From Halanaerobiales bacterium (GTDB lineage Bacteria; Bacillota_F; Halanaerobiia; Halanaerobiales; DTU029): DNA of 22,137 nt. This document shows, one piece after another, positions 8,114-15,188 of this stretch (the first letter of the stretch is position 1; every line of letters begins with the position of its first letter). The stretch spans positions 1 to 22,137 of the forward strand of contig JADQBV010000456.1 in NCBI GenBank assembly GCA_016278415.1, given 5' to 3'. The position numbers and the translations under genes were made by a program. The notes under the pieces are model-generated. The model saw only the letters and a list, made by a program, of their open reading frames with translations. It searched no databases and was not told where the DNA came from.

Positions 8114-8593
8114 TTATTGAGCAGATACAGTAAGTGTTACTGTATCAGTTATTACAGTACTAGCTGGAATTGTTTCCCATGCTTCATTAGACATTAAACT
8201 TGCTTCATCTAATCTTACAGTAAATGTAGCGGTTTTTGATTGAGCAGCTGAAACACTAAGTACATTTGAAGCTCCACCAGAGGTTCCTGGTACAATACCT
8301 GTAGTTCCACCAGCTTCATATGTTATATAATCATTTAATATTGTATTACTAAATCCTGTTGATGAGACATCTAAATTGATTCCAAAATTTGTTTTGATAT
8401 CAAAAGTCCCACTAGCTGAATTATTAGTAGCGTTTCCATCAAAAAGATCTATACTAAGACTACCTGGTGTGCCTACCTCTGCCCATTTTAGAACGTTTAG
8501 ATTTACATCAAACTTGCCAGTTTTTGCCATTGCCATACCACTTACTGCAACAACTAAAATTGCTGCCAATACCAAAATATTAATTCTTTTCAT
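8114..8593 (-). CDS. Pilin-like exported subunit (probable major subunit)
   Basis: A 159-residue protein with a Sec signal peptide (MKRINIL..., cleavage near AMA-KTG, residue 23). The mature protein is small, Ala/Ser/Thr/Gly-rich, Cys-free and beta-rich. It shares a layout with the subunit encoded at 10454-10948: a KTN motif, then SSTGF (SSGF in the other), then LNDY..Y, and an ending of TDTVTLTVS (QDTITVTIS in the other). The closing alternating hydrophobic strand is reminiscent of fimbrial and spore-coat-U-like subunits, but I cannot assign a named family. GGAGG lies 8 bases before the ATG. A roughly 300-base structured leader precedes it and a strong terminator follows, which suggests a separately boosted, abundant product. 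It lacks a type IV prepilin motif. Confidence 0.85.
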   Translation of the reverse strand: MKRINILVLAAILVVAVSGMAMAKTGKFDVNLNVLKWAEVGTPGSLSIDLFDGNATNNSASGTFDIKTNFGINLDVSSTGFSNTILNDYITYEAGGTTGIVPGTSGGASNVLSVSAAQSKTATFTVRLDEASLMSNEAWETIPASTVITDTVTLTVSAQ

Positions 8594-8642
8594 TATTAAT
8601 TCCTCCTCATTGGATTGTATCTTAATATTTCTCTATTGGCCG

Positions 8643-8695
8643 GTTTCACCACTAGCTCTCCGTCACTCTATAGGTGACCAGATTGAAAATGACGG
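8643..8695 (-). ncRNA. Putative pseudoknotted leader RNA of unknown class
   Basis: On the minus strand CCGTCA (8690-8695) is complementary to TGACGG (8660-8665). The latter sits in the loop of a hairpin made by GGTCACCTA pairing with TAG, GTG and ACC segments (about 8643-8680, two 2-base bulges). This would be an H-type pseudoknot 50-100 bases before the subunit start codon. I could not match it to c-di-GMP-I, c-di-GMP-II, T-box, cobalamin or SAM consensus elements. Confidence 0.4.
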
Positions 8696-8837
8696 GTCAA
8701 TGCTTCCAATGAGTGGAAAGTGTCTAAAACTCCCACAACAAATAATAAATATAAAATTTATTTACCTATTGCCACAAATCACCACCTTCATACTTTTTTT
8801 GCCAATTTTTAGGACTTTTGAACTATATTATTATAAT

Positions 8838-8849
8838 TCGCCGTCACTC
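8838..8849 (-). repeat. GAGTGACGG repeat, copy 1
   Basis: Minus-strand word GAGTGACGGCGA. A near-identical word, GAGTGACGGAGA, lies at 8657-8668 in the same direction, inside the loop of the putative pseudoknot. Both are complementary to the single CCGTCA at 8690-8695 between them, so they could compete for it in the RNA. Confidence 0.5.
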
Positions 8850-8890
8850 GACAAACTCCTTCTTTATCGGAATATTTTATTTATTCTATT

Positions 8891-10420
8891 TTATTCTACA
8901 TTAAATTCAAATTCTTTTGACACAATAGCTTGTCCCTCTTTTGATATGGAAACTTCAGCAATATAATCACCTGGATTTAGTTTACTACCTATTGCTATAA
9001 TTAACTTAGATTGTTTAGGGAGTATCTTACTAATACCTTCCTGTAGTGCAAGATCCATTGTTTGAATAATACTGCCAGTATCATCTTTTATAGTCACCCT
9101 ACCTTCAGGAATAAAGTGTATATCTCCTTTATTCAATATTTCTAAGCTAAACAAACCTTCATCTCCCTGACCATCATAATAAAAACTTAAGAGCTCCGCT
9201 TTATCTACTAATTCATCTTCACCTAAGACCACTTCAACTGCTGTTGTATATACTTCCTTTTCTTCTTCGCTTATCTGATGGGTAAAATCTATATAACCAT
9301 AATATCCTCCTGCTACTATATCTTTAGGGGCTTTAATTGTAAGTACTACACGCTTTCTACCATTTGGCAATATTTCTATATCCTGCTGACCCCTTAACTG
9401 AACTTCCAGGTTTTTATATATTGAATGGGGATAATCACTAACTATATCCCTACCACTAACAATTAAATTAGTCTTTTCGTCACTATTATTTTCTATCTCA
9501 ATAACCTGACTGTTTGTACCCCCAGGCCTTAAATTTAAATTAATGCTCTCTGGATTTAACCTTATGGGTCTTAACTCCTGTTCAGATCCAATTGTACTCT
9601 CAACCTTAATTTCTTTTCGTTCTATAATCTGCATGCTGTCCGCATAACGGTAAAATAACCTAAGCTGATATTTACCAGGATAAAGTGGCTCTGTGACAGT
9701 ACCTGTATAAAGAACTTCTGAACCTGGATAGATAGTAGTTGTATCCCTGCCGGATTGCCAGGCAACAGGTGTCTTTAATACTACTCGTTCTACTAACCTA
9801 CCTTGCTCATTCCTAATAGTAGCCTCTGCTGATGCCTCATAATACATCTTTGAGTTATTATGAAAAACAGTATTTATAACAGGATTTTCTCCAGTTTCTG
9901 TTAAAAACTCGAAGGAATTAAGTTCTCCACGAGGACGCATACCTGGGCTTTGTATATTTATATTTAATCTTATAGCATACCTCACCTTAAAGGTAACCCC
10001 CTGAGAGGCCTCTTCAACCTCAGGTTCAACCATAATAATAACTGTATGACTTGTATCAGCACCAAAGGGAACGGTAACAGTACCTTTCACTTGACGGTTT
10101 TCATCATCGGGCAGTTCAACGCGATTCTGCTCTAGTTGTATCCACTCTATTACTGGGAAAGATTCAGAATCAGCCTCTTGATATGATAATCCTCCCGTAT
10201 TCATCTGTACAGGCTGATAATAAGTTAAATTTACAACCTCATCATCCTCAGAAGGAGTTAGAGTTATTTCAAAGTCTCTACTCTCACCTGGAACCATTTC
10301 CAGATCTATTATTAGGGGTCTAACACCCATGGCTTCTGCAGAACTACTGAATATTATTAAGACAAAAGCAAATAACATAATTGCTAGCAAATTTATTTTT
10401 TTTAAATATTGTCTAATCAT
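8891..10420 (-). CDS. Exported multi-Ig protein resembling a periplasmic chaperone
   Basis: A roughly 509-residue protein with a signal peptide (hydrophobic stretch, then SSSAEA-MG, cleavage near residue 31). Four beta-sandwich-like segments follow. The first, about 34-155, begins with VRPLIIDLEMVPGES. This looks like the N-terminal Ig fold of DUF916/WxL-associated proteins and PapD-like chaperones. The second covers about 160-280, the third about 285-405 (with LNLRPGGTNSQVIEIEN), and the fourth about 405-510. It has no TM anchor at the C-terminus and no Cys, so it is probably periplasmic or surface-associated. Two ATG codons are adjacent. The second (10420) is spaced better from AGGGGG; the first is at 10423. 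It sits between two pilin-like subunit genes, which supports a chaperone or adaptor role. That role is inference. Confidence 0.78.
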   Translation of the reverse strand: MIRQYLKKINLLAIMLFAFVLIIFSSSAEAMGVRPLIIDLEMVPGESRDFEITLTPSEDDEVVNLTYYQPVQMNTGGLSYQEADSESFPVIEWIQLEQNRVELPDDENRQVKGTVTVPFGADTSHTVIIMVEPEVEEASQGVTFKVRYAIRLNINIQSPGMRPRGELNSFEFLTETGENPVINTVFHNNSKMYYEASAEATIRNEQGRLVERVVLKTPVAWQSGRDTTTIYPGSEVLYTGTVTEPLYPGKYQLRLFYRYADSMQIIERKEIKVESTIGSEQELRPIRLNPESINLNLRPGGTNSQVIEIENNSDEKTNLIVSGRDIVSDYPHSIYKNLEVQLRGQQDIEILPNGRKRVVLTIKAPKDIVAGGYYGYIDFTHQISEEEKEVYTTAVEVVLGEDELVDKAELLSFYYDGQGDEGLFSLEILNKGDIHFIPEGRVTIKDDTGSIIQTMDLALQEGISKILPKQSKLIIAIGSKLNPGDYIAEVSISKEGQAIVSKEFEFNVE

Positions 10421-10453
10421 CATATCCCCCTTTTATGTCTTAGCTAATTTCTA

Positions 10454-10948
10454 TTATTGATTATAACTTATTGTAACAGTAATCGTATCCTGATAATTAC
10501 CGGTAGTCACATCCTGCCAATTAGAGTCAGTAGAAAACTTCTCGCCTAACCAACTAACCCTCAATATACCACTATAGTCTGTACCAGGCTCTACTGTAAT
10601 TGGTCCATAAGAAAAGGAAGGAGATCTTTCTCCATCGATACCAGCCAGATTATATACAACGTAGTCATTTAATAGATGATTTTCGTCTCCCTGGAAACCA
10701 GAAGACTCTATACTAATACTTACCTGGCAATTAGTTTTTAAATAAACTTCATCCTCTATTGTTTGATTCTCATTTACTCTAACATCCATGTCCAACGAAT
10801 CAGGCAACTCAAGTGCAACGTATTCCTCAATAGTTAAATTAAGATTTATACTTTCACTATTGGTCTGGGCTTTTAGAGCACTTACGAAGGGGTTTACTAA
10901 AATAAAACTTAATAAACTTATTATAAATATTTTGAAAAAAGTCCTCAT
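10454..10948 (-). CDS. Pilin-like exported subunit, paralogue of the 159-residue protein
   Basis: A 164-residue protein with a Sec signal peptide (MRTFFKIF..., cleavage near ALKA-QT). The mature part matches the 159-residue subunit through a shared framework: NLTIEEYVALELP, LKTN, SSGF, LLNDYVVYN, then a final GNYQDTITVTIS strand. A single Cys (in TNCQ) cannot form an internal disulfide. I start at the ATG at 10948, preceded by GGGAGG at 9 bases and giving a proper signal peptide. The frame is open to 11005, but that adds a basic segment without a ribosome binding site. The stop lies 33 bases before the chaperone-like gene, so both are in one transcript. It is likely a minor, tip or anchor subunit; family not recognised. 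Confidence 0.83.
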   Translation of the reverse strand: MRTFFKIFIISLLSFILVNPFVSALKAQTNSESINLNLTIEEYVALELPDSLDMDVRVNENQTIEDEVYLKTNCQVSISIESSGFQGDENHLLNDYVVYNLAGIDGERSPSFSYGPITVEPGTDYSGILRVSWLGEKFSTDSNWQDVTTGNYQDTITVTISYNQ

Positions 10949-11057
10949 TCTTATATTCCTCCCATACCTACTTATACCATTAAAAAAATAATTTAGTAAT
11001 CGCAATAGTTACTACTCAGTATTGCACCATAATGTCCTATATTTAAAATCTTTTAGA

Positions 11058-11903
11058 TTAATATTCCGATATTGTTAAAACCACTTCACCACTATAATCA
11101 CCTGCAAAGTGTTCATTCCCTACATCAACTTGAAAATAAAGTTCTATATTAGCTTTTTTACCATAATTGCTACCAGTAAGCCGATAAAGATTATCTAAAC
11201 TAATATAGTTATTACTTGAATTAACAGATAAATAGATATCTCTAGTCATGACAGGTGATGAATCTAGATTACCTTGATAAATAAGGGGATTGGCTTCGAT
11301 ATCAATATTCCACCTTCTATTATTACTATTAACATAAATATTCACAGGGTTCTGACTACCATATACTCCGGGACCATCGTCTGCCAGTATATTAACTGTT
11401 CTGGGAGTCACCGTAAATAATGAACTCTTATTAACGAAAATCCTTATCTTAACAGATCTTCCCTTATCAGATACTAAGTCAAGATCATATTCTCCATCAG
11501 AGACATTATCCCAAAATTGACTATCTATGCGTAATTTGAGACTGATTTCAACATTCTCATCCTCAGTGGCTAGAAATCTTACAGGATTATCCAATTCTTG
11601 ATAGCCACTTACATAGGGGGTTTTAGCCATCACATATTCAGCTAAATTGATACCATTTACATATTTATCTATTACTCTATAGTATACATCCTTTTCACTC
11701 ATTTTTTTCCTGCTCAAGGTCAAATTATGATTAGCAGGCACATCATCAACAGGGTCTTTAATGTCAAATTTAATTGTTCCAGGGTGTATGTTAACATCCC
11801 CCTGGCCCTGGTCTGCTGAAATATAGTCTATATTACTAAACAACAAAATACTTAAAAGTAAAACACTGTGTATTGTTATTAGTTTTATTTTTTTATTGGT
11901 CAT
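11058..11903 (-). CDS. Two-domain exported protein of the surface cluster
   Basis: A 281-residue protein with a signal peptide (cleavage near ISA-DQ, residue 31). The first domain (about 35-160) is a beta-rich Ig-like fold. The second (about 165-281) resembles the subunit fold and the 169-residue riboswitch-controlled protein. Shared points are VNSNNRRWNI, a YISL segment and GSNYG. A closing strand, AGDYSGEVVLTISEY, mirrors GNYQDTITVTISYN of the 164-residue subunit. It could be an adhesin/tip protein or a base adaptor. An AGGTGGGG segment provides the ribosome binding site. Four regulator-box-like repeats lie in the 163 bases upstream. No family is recognised. Confidence 0.78.
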   Translation of the reverse strand: MTNKKIKLITIHSVLLLSILLFSNIDYISADQGQGDVNIHPGTIKFDIKDPVDDVPANHNLTLSRKKMSEKDVYYRVIDKYVNGINLAEYVMAKTPYVSGYQELDNPVRFLATEDENVEISLKLRIDSQFWDNVSDGEYDLDLVSDKGRSVKIRIFVNKSSLFTVTPRTVNILADDGPGVYGSQNPVNIYVNSNNRRWNIDIEANPLIYQGNLDSSPVMTRDIYLSVNSSNNYISLDNLYRLTGSNYGKKANIELYFQVDVGNEHFAGDYSGEVVLTISEY

Positions 11904-12066
11904 TTTAACCCCACCTGAAGGTTTTATCTTCTAATATCTGCTTTCATTAATGTTCTTAAAAGGTTTCTTAAAAAATTTTAAAACATTCATGAGACGTTCT
12001 TAAAAGGTTCTTAAAAGAAGTGTAACTATATAAATTTCTATTACTATCAGTTTACTTTTCTAAAAT
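11904..12066. promoter_or_regulatory. Four phased TTCTTAAAA boxes upstream of the 281-residue protein gene
   Basis: The plus-strand word TTCTTAAAA occurs at 11953-11961, 11965-11973, 11997-12005 and 12008-12016, all in one direction. The start-to-start distances are 12, 32 and 11 bases, close to whole helical turns. This resembles paired direct-repeat boxes of OmpR/PhoB-type regulators. The likely regulated gene is the one starting at 11903. No strong -35/-10 pair is visible between the boxes and its start. Confidence 0.45.
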
Positions 12067-13452
12067 TTATTTTCTTAGGAAAGATAAACTATATCCTATA
12101 GAAAAAAAAGACTCACTATGATACTCGCGACCATAATTAATTGAGAATCGCTTATTTTCTTTCAGTAAATACTCCATACTTAACTGTTGTCTTTTTCTAT
12201 TACCCAAAAAATTACCCTTATATCTAAGACTCCAGGGAGTAGCTTTATATAAAGCACTTAATTCCCACAAATTATTTTCCAAGATATCTTTATCATCTTT
12301 AATCTGAATGGATAATGGATAATATGATATCCCAAGGGAAAATCCATCTCCCCATTTCACCTGGTCTTTTAACCCTATTCTTATTACAGGTATATATATA
12401 TCCGAGTCTTTATCATAACTTTCGTAATTTCTTTTATCAAGTTTTATGTTATTTTCATTACCTACTCTTAAAGATAAATATAGGTCTTCCTTCTGTATTA
12501 ACGAAAAATCTGTATTTATTGAATAATTTAATCCTTGATATCTTGAAGATTTATTTAATTCTATATTATACTGAGCTTTACCTCGAGAATGACTATAAGC
12601 AAACCGTTCTCCATTGCTTCCTATACCTATAGTTAAAGTACTCATATCCTTATACTCATTCTTATTGTTTATATCGTCATTATCAAATATTTTATTAAGG
12701 CCGTTAAGGTTGCCAATGGCCAGAAAACTACCATCAATAGTAGCTAGCTGTTCAACTGGCAGAGATATCGCCGCTAACTGTAAAGCATAATATTGCCGTC
12801 TTTCCCCATTGGCAGTTTTGCTTTTTTTTGATATAACCGCCAGTGTCTGGACCCTAGTGTTATCAAGCCAGATTGTAGTTTTAACAGTATTTTCATCACT
12901 ACTAGATCCATAATGAAAGTTTACTTCTGTTAGTATCTCTTGCTTTTTTAAAGACACTTGCAGTGGAGTAAGCGAAATCTTCAATAATCGATCATCCTCC
13001 GCTCCTTTAACCCTATCTACAGATAGAGTCCTCTCCCTAATTACAATTTCACTTGATTGACCTTCATGAGCCATTAGCCAAGATGTATAGTTTTTTGCCT
13101 TGCTAAGATTTAAATTGCTGCTATTTATCGTGACTGAATTATTTTTATTATATAAATTTATAAATTCTATCAGTTCTTCCTGATTTGAATAACTCCAACT
13201 CATATCTGAACTAGCTTTCTCTAGCAAATATGTTTTAAAGAAACTTGACTCAGTCACTTCTTTATCTATTTCCTGGAAATTAAGTAAATAAACATTAACA
13301 TTATCCGCTGACTCTACCCAGTCATCCTGGAAAAAAAATTCTGGCAACTGGTAAAAAGCATTTTCTTTTAATGGTTCTTTTACTGAATCGACTGCCAAAA
13401 TACTAATATTACAAATAAATAATAAGGTCAAAGCAATTAATACTAATCTCAT
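12067..13452 (-). CDS. Exported protein with outer-membrane beta-barrel-like C-terminus
   Basis: A 461-residue protein with a signal peptide (MRLVLIALTLLFICN..., cleavage near ILA-VD). Residues about 25-270 form a soluble mixed region. From about 275 to the end there are regular amphipathic beta strands divided by short turns (for example YSINTDFSLI, LYLSLRVGN, WSLRYKGNFLG, FSINYGREY). It ends with FFSIGYSLSFLRK, the kind of aromatic-rich closing strand seen in outer-membrane barrels, although the last residue is Lys and not Phe. I use the ATG at 13452, with AGAGG 7 bases upstream. The frame extends to 13497 without such a site. It lies 56 bases after the secretin gene, so it is probably the secretin's outer-membrane partner. 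A usher-sized barrel (about 24 strands) is excluded by length. Confidence 0.75.
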   Translation of the reverse strand: MRLVLIALTLLFICNISILAVDSVKEPLKENAFYQLPEFFFQDDWVESADNVNVYLLNFQEIDKEVTESSFFKTYLLEKASSDMSWSYSNQEELIEFINLYNKNNSVTINSSNLNLSKAKNYTSWLMAHEGQSSEIVIRERTLSVDRVKGAEDDRLLKISLTPLQVSLKKQEILTEVNFHYGSSSDENTVKTTIWLDNTRVQTLAVISKKSKTANGERRQYYALQLAAISLPVEQLATIDGSFLAIGNLNGLNKIFDNDDINNKNEYKDMSTLTIGIGSNGERFAYSHSRGKAQYNIELNKSSRYQGLNYSINTDFSLIQKEDLYLSLRVGNENNIKLDKRNYESYDKDSDIYIPVIRIGLKDQVKWGDGFSLGISYYPLSIQIKDDKDILENNLWELSALYKATPWSLRYKGNFLGNRKRQQLSMEYLLKENKRFSINYGREYHSESFFSIGYSLSFLRK

Positions 13453-13508
13453 CTTTAATCCTCTACCATTTAAATTAAAAAATTTATAATAAAGCATAAG
13501 TACACAAC

Positions 13509-14768
13509 CTATCGTATTACTGTGGTTACAAAAATCATTAGTTCTGTCTCAGCCTCTTTTTTCATTTGGGAGGTGAATAACCATCTTAACAAGGGAATCT
13601 CACTTAATACTGGTACTTTTTTACTTGTGGAAGATTTATCTGTCATAGTCATACCCGCCAGGGCTATAGTCTGTCCATTTTTTAAACTTACTGTTGTATC
13701 AACACTACTTTCTTTTATAATAATATTGGGTCTTTGACTATCAATAAAATGACTGACTTCAGGAACAATATTTAATAAAATACCATCTTCATTTACCCTC
13801 TGGGCTGTTACGTTCAAAGCTACTCCCACCTGTACCTTCTCAATACGTGAAGCAATATCATCATCCTCAGAATTTAATAAAAGGATCTGTCTATCACCTA
13901 TAAAAAGTTCAGCTGTTTCACCCTCAGCAAGTAAAACCTTAGGATTAGCCTCAATGGTAGCCTTCTTATCTTCTTTAAGGAGCTTTATTCTACTTAATAA
14001 TTTACCATATATGTCTGTTTGTAAAACCAACAAATTACTTTTCATATCATAGCCTAACTCATTATTACCTTCAGTAGCATCATTAAAATTAAATAAATTA
14101 GCACCGTACTCTTCCATATATCGAGAATCTATTTCTGTAACAAGTACTTTAACCTCTACCTGTTTTTGTGGTTTATCTAATTTATTAATTATTTCCATTA
14201 TTTTATCCAGATATTTTGGAGGTGCATTAATAGTTAAAATATTACTTTGTCGGTCACCTTCTACAAACTCCTCTAGCCTTCCAGGCAAAACATTTAATAT
14301 CTTTTCTACATTTATGTACTGAAGTTCTATTACCTCCAGTTCACTTAATGAATAAAAGGATCTGTTATTAGTATCAGGTAAACCAACAAAGTAAAAGTCA
14401 TCTATTTTCTTAAATGTGTAGCCACCAGAGATCAAAATCATTCTCAGGGCTTTCTCCAAAGGAACATTCTGTAGATCAACTGTTACAATGCCTGACACAC
14501 TTTGGTCTGCTATAATATTAATACCCGTTTGCAGAGAAATTTCATTTAAAGCCTCTCGTAAATCTGTATCAAAAAGCATAATAGAAACCAAAGGCTGCTC
14601 ATTACTGGCATCAACACCTTCAACTGTACTATTCTGATTGCCTTCGTTGCCCCCAGCATCACTTTGCCCACTACTAATATCTATTGCATTAACCCTAACG
14701 ACTGGCGCAATAACTATTAAAATTAAAAGAATTATAAAGAAATAACTTAATAAAGTTTTCTTTTTCAA
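13509..14768 (-). CDS. Secretin (type II/III secretion or type IV pilus-like outer-membrane channel)
   Basis: Forms a large oligomeric gate in the outer membrane. The 419 residues contain a signal peptide (cleavage near VNA-ID, residue 28), a Ser/Asn/Gly-rich linker (30-58) and an STN domain at about 60-128. An N1-type domain follows at about 140-199 (LNVLPGRLEEFVEGDRQS, typical of secretins). The secretin beta domain spans about 205-419. Its hallmark VPVLSEIPLLRWLF (385-398) is followed by the ending ETELMIFVTTVIR. It is shorter than GspD or PilQ, having only one N1-like repeat. The start codon is TTG, with GAGG 8 bases before it; no ATG fits. Upstream is a perfect sigma-A promoter with a leader of about 170 bases. 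It heads the gene set for exported beta-rich proteins. Confidence 0.93.
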   Translation of the reverse strand: MKKKTLLSYFFIILLILIVIAPVVRVNAIDISSGQSDAGGNEGNQNSTVEGVDASNEQPLVSIMLFDTDLREALNEISLQTGINIIADQSVSGIVTVDLQNVPLEKALRMILISGGYTFKKIDDFYFVGLPDTNNRSFYSLSELEVIELQYINVEKILNVLPGRLEEFVEGDRQSNILTINAPPKYLDKIMEIINKLDKPQKQVEVKVLVTEIDSRYMEEYGANLFNFNDATEGNNELGYDMKSNLLVLQTDIYGKLLSRIKLLKEDKKATIEANPKVLLAEGETAELFIGDRQILLLNSEDDDIASRIEKVQVGVALNVTAQRVNEDGILLNIVPEVSHFIDSQRPNIIIKESSVDTTVSLKNGQTIALAGMTMTDKSSTSKKVPVLSEIPLLRWLFTSQMKKEAETELMIFVTTVIR

Positions 14769-14945
14769 ATTAAAAACCTCGCTTGTGGTATTATTTGCCC
14801 TTTTTTTCGAAAAGTCAGTCTATTTAACTTATAATTTAATAATTAGGGTCTTTCAAAAAACTGTCATTTACCCTTCAACTCTCATCAATAATTTACATTA
14901 ATATTACACTTAAACTGTTAAACTATATGGGACTATACTACTATT

Positions 14946-14973
14946 ATTATATAATAAATATTAGTAATGTCAA
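14946..14973 (-). promoter_or_regulatory. Consensus sigma-A promoter of the secretin operon
   Basis: On the minus strand TTGACA (14968-14973) and TATAAT (14946-14951) both match consensus, with a 16-base spacer. Transcription would begin near 14939, giving a leader of about 170 bases before the TTG start of the secretin gene. Confidence 0.85.
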
Positions 14974-15050
14974 TTTTATTTGACTTTTTCCTTGATTTAA
15001 CAAAAGTTTACTATTTTTTTATTTTTTAATCCTTTAACGACAATAAGATA

Positions 15051-15089
15051 CCCTCCCTGTGGCGTGAGCCAACAAGAAGGGCGAGGAGG
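15051..15089. other. G+C-rich structured element
   Basis: In an otherwise AT-rich gap, a G+C-rich stretch folds through CCTC/GAGG, CCT/AGG and TGTGGC/GCCAACA (one bulge) pairings. On the plus strand the apical loop is GUGA, a GNRA tetraloop; on the minus strand it is UCAC. A good minus-strand promoter lies 30 bases away, while no plus-strand promoter is clear. No long U-run follows the stem directly, so it is not a standard terminator. Its identity is unknown. Confidence 0.4.
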
Positions 15090-15118
15090 AAACATTTTTT
15101 AAATGCTTCTGGTTTATA

Positions 15119-15147
15119 ATTATACAGTAATTACGATTTTTATGCAA
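15119..15147 (-). promoter_or_regulatory. Second upstream promoter (minus strand)
   Basis: TTGCAT (15142-15147) and TATAAT (15119-15124) with a 17-base spacer on the minus strand. Transcription would start near 15112 and pass through the G+C-rich element at 15051-15089. It lies just after the ABC permease stop codon, so it serves either a small RNA or an alternative, longer leader for the secretin operon. Confidence 0.65.
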
Positions 15148-15188
15148 GTGATTTTTGTAAAAAAGTAATTTTCTGACAATTACTACTA

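Larger units (their letters stand above)
8594..8890 (-). other. Structured leader between the chaperone-like gene and the subunit gene
   Basis: A 297-base gap on the minus strand. It contains a small hairpin (TTCCA/TGGAA near 8705-8719) and a pseudoknot-capable hairpin at 8643-8695, described separately. A 9-base word, GAGTGACGG, occurs twice in the same direction. A TATAAT near 8831-8836 lacks a good -35. No terminator is evident, so readthrough from the chaperone-like gene is possible. Confidence 0.5.
14769..15188. other. Long intergenic region before the secretin operon
   Basis: A 420-base gap without a credible gene. It holds two minus-strand promoters and a G+C-rich structured element, each listed separately. 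The final 170 bases are AU-rich leader containing a weak GGGT/ACCC stem (about 14847-14874) just ahead of the secretin ribosome binding site. Confidence 0.6.

Noticed and set aside
8641..8700. Possible T-box or second c-di-GMP riboswitch
   Set aside because: AGAGCTAGTGGTGAAACCGGCC recalls T-box stem I and the end of c-di-GMP-II aptamers only in part. A T-box sequence with antiterminator and the GGTTTAAATTGG-type segment of c-di-GMP-II are both missing, and the gene is not amino-acid related.
8868..8876. CCGATAAAG as a sigma-28 -10 element
   Set aside because: No TAAA lies 14-16 bases upstream; the nearest copies are at 8 and 18 bases, as expected in AT-rich sequence.
8376..8966. Plus-strand 196-codon open frame
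   Set aside because: It overlaps the subunit gene, its structured leader and the end of the chaperone-like gene on the opposite strand. It has no ribosome binding site and low-complexity composition, so it is a shadow frame.
11953..12016. CRISPR-like repeats
   Set aside because: The units are 9 bases with spacers of 2-23 bases; there are no 24-40 base repeats or similar-length spacers and no cas genes.
12315..12632. Plus-strand 105-codon open frame
   Set aside because: It lies opposite the beta-barrel part of the exported protein, has no ribosome binding site and no recognisable domain.
12067..13452. Fimbrial usher
   Set aside because: Ushers are about 800 residues with a 24-strand barrel and plug; this protein has room for only some 8-12 strands.
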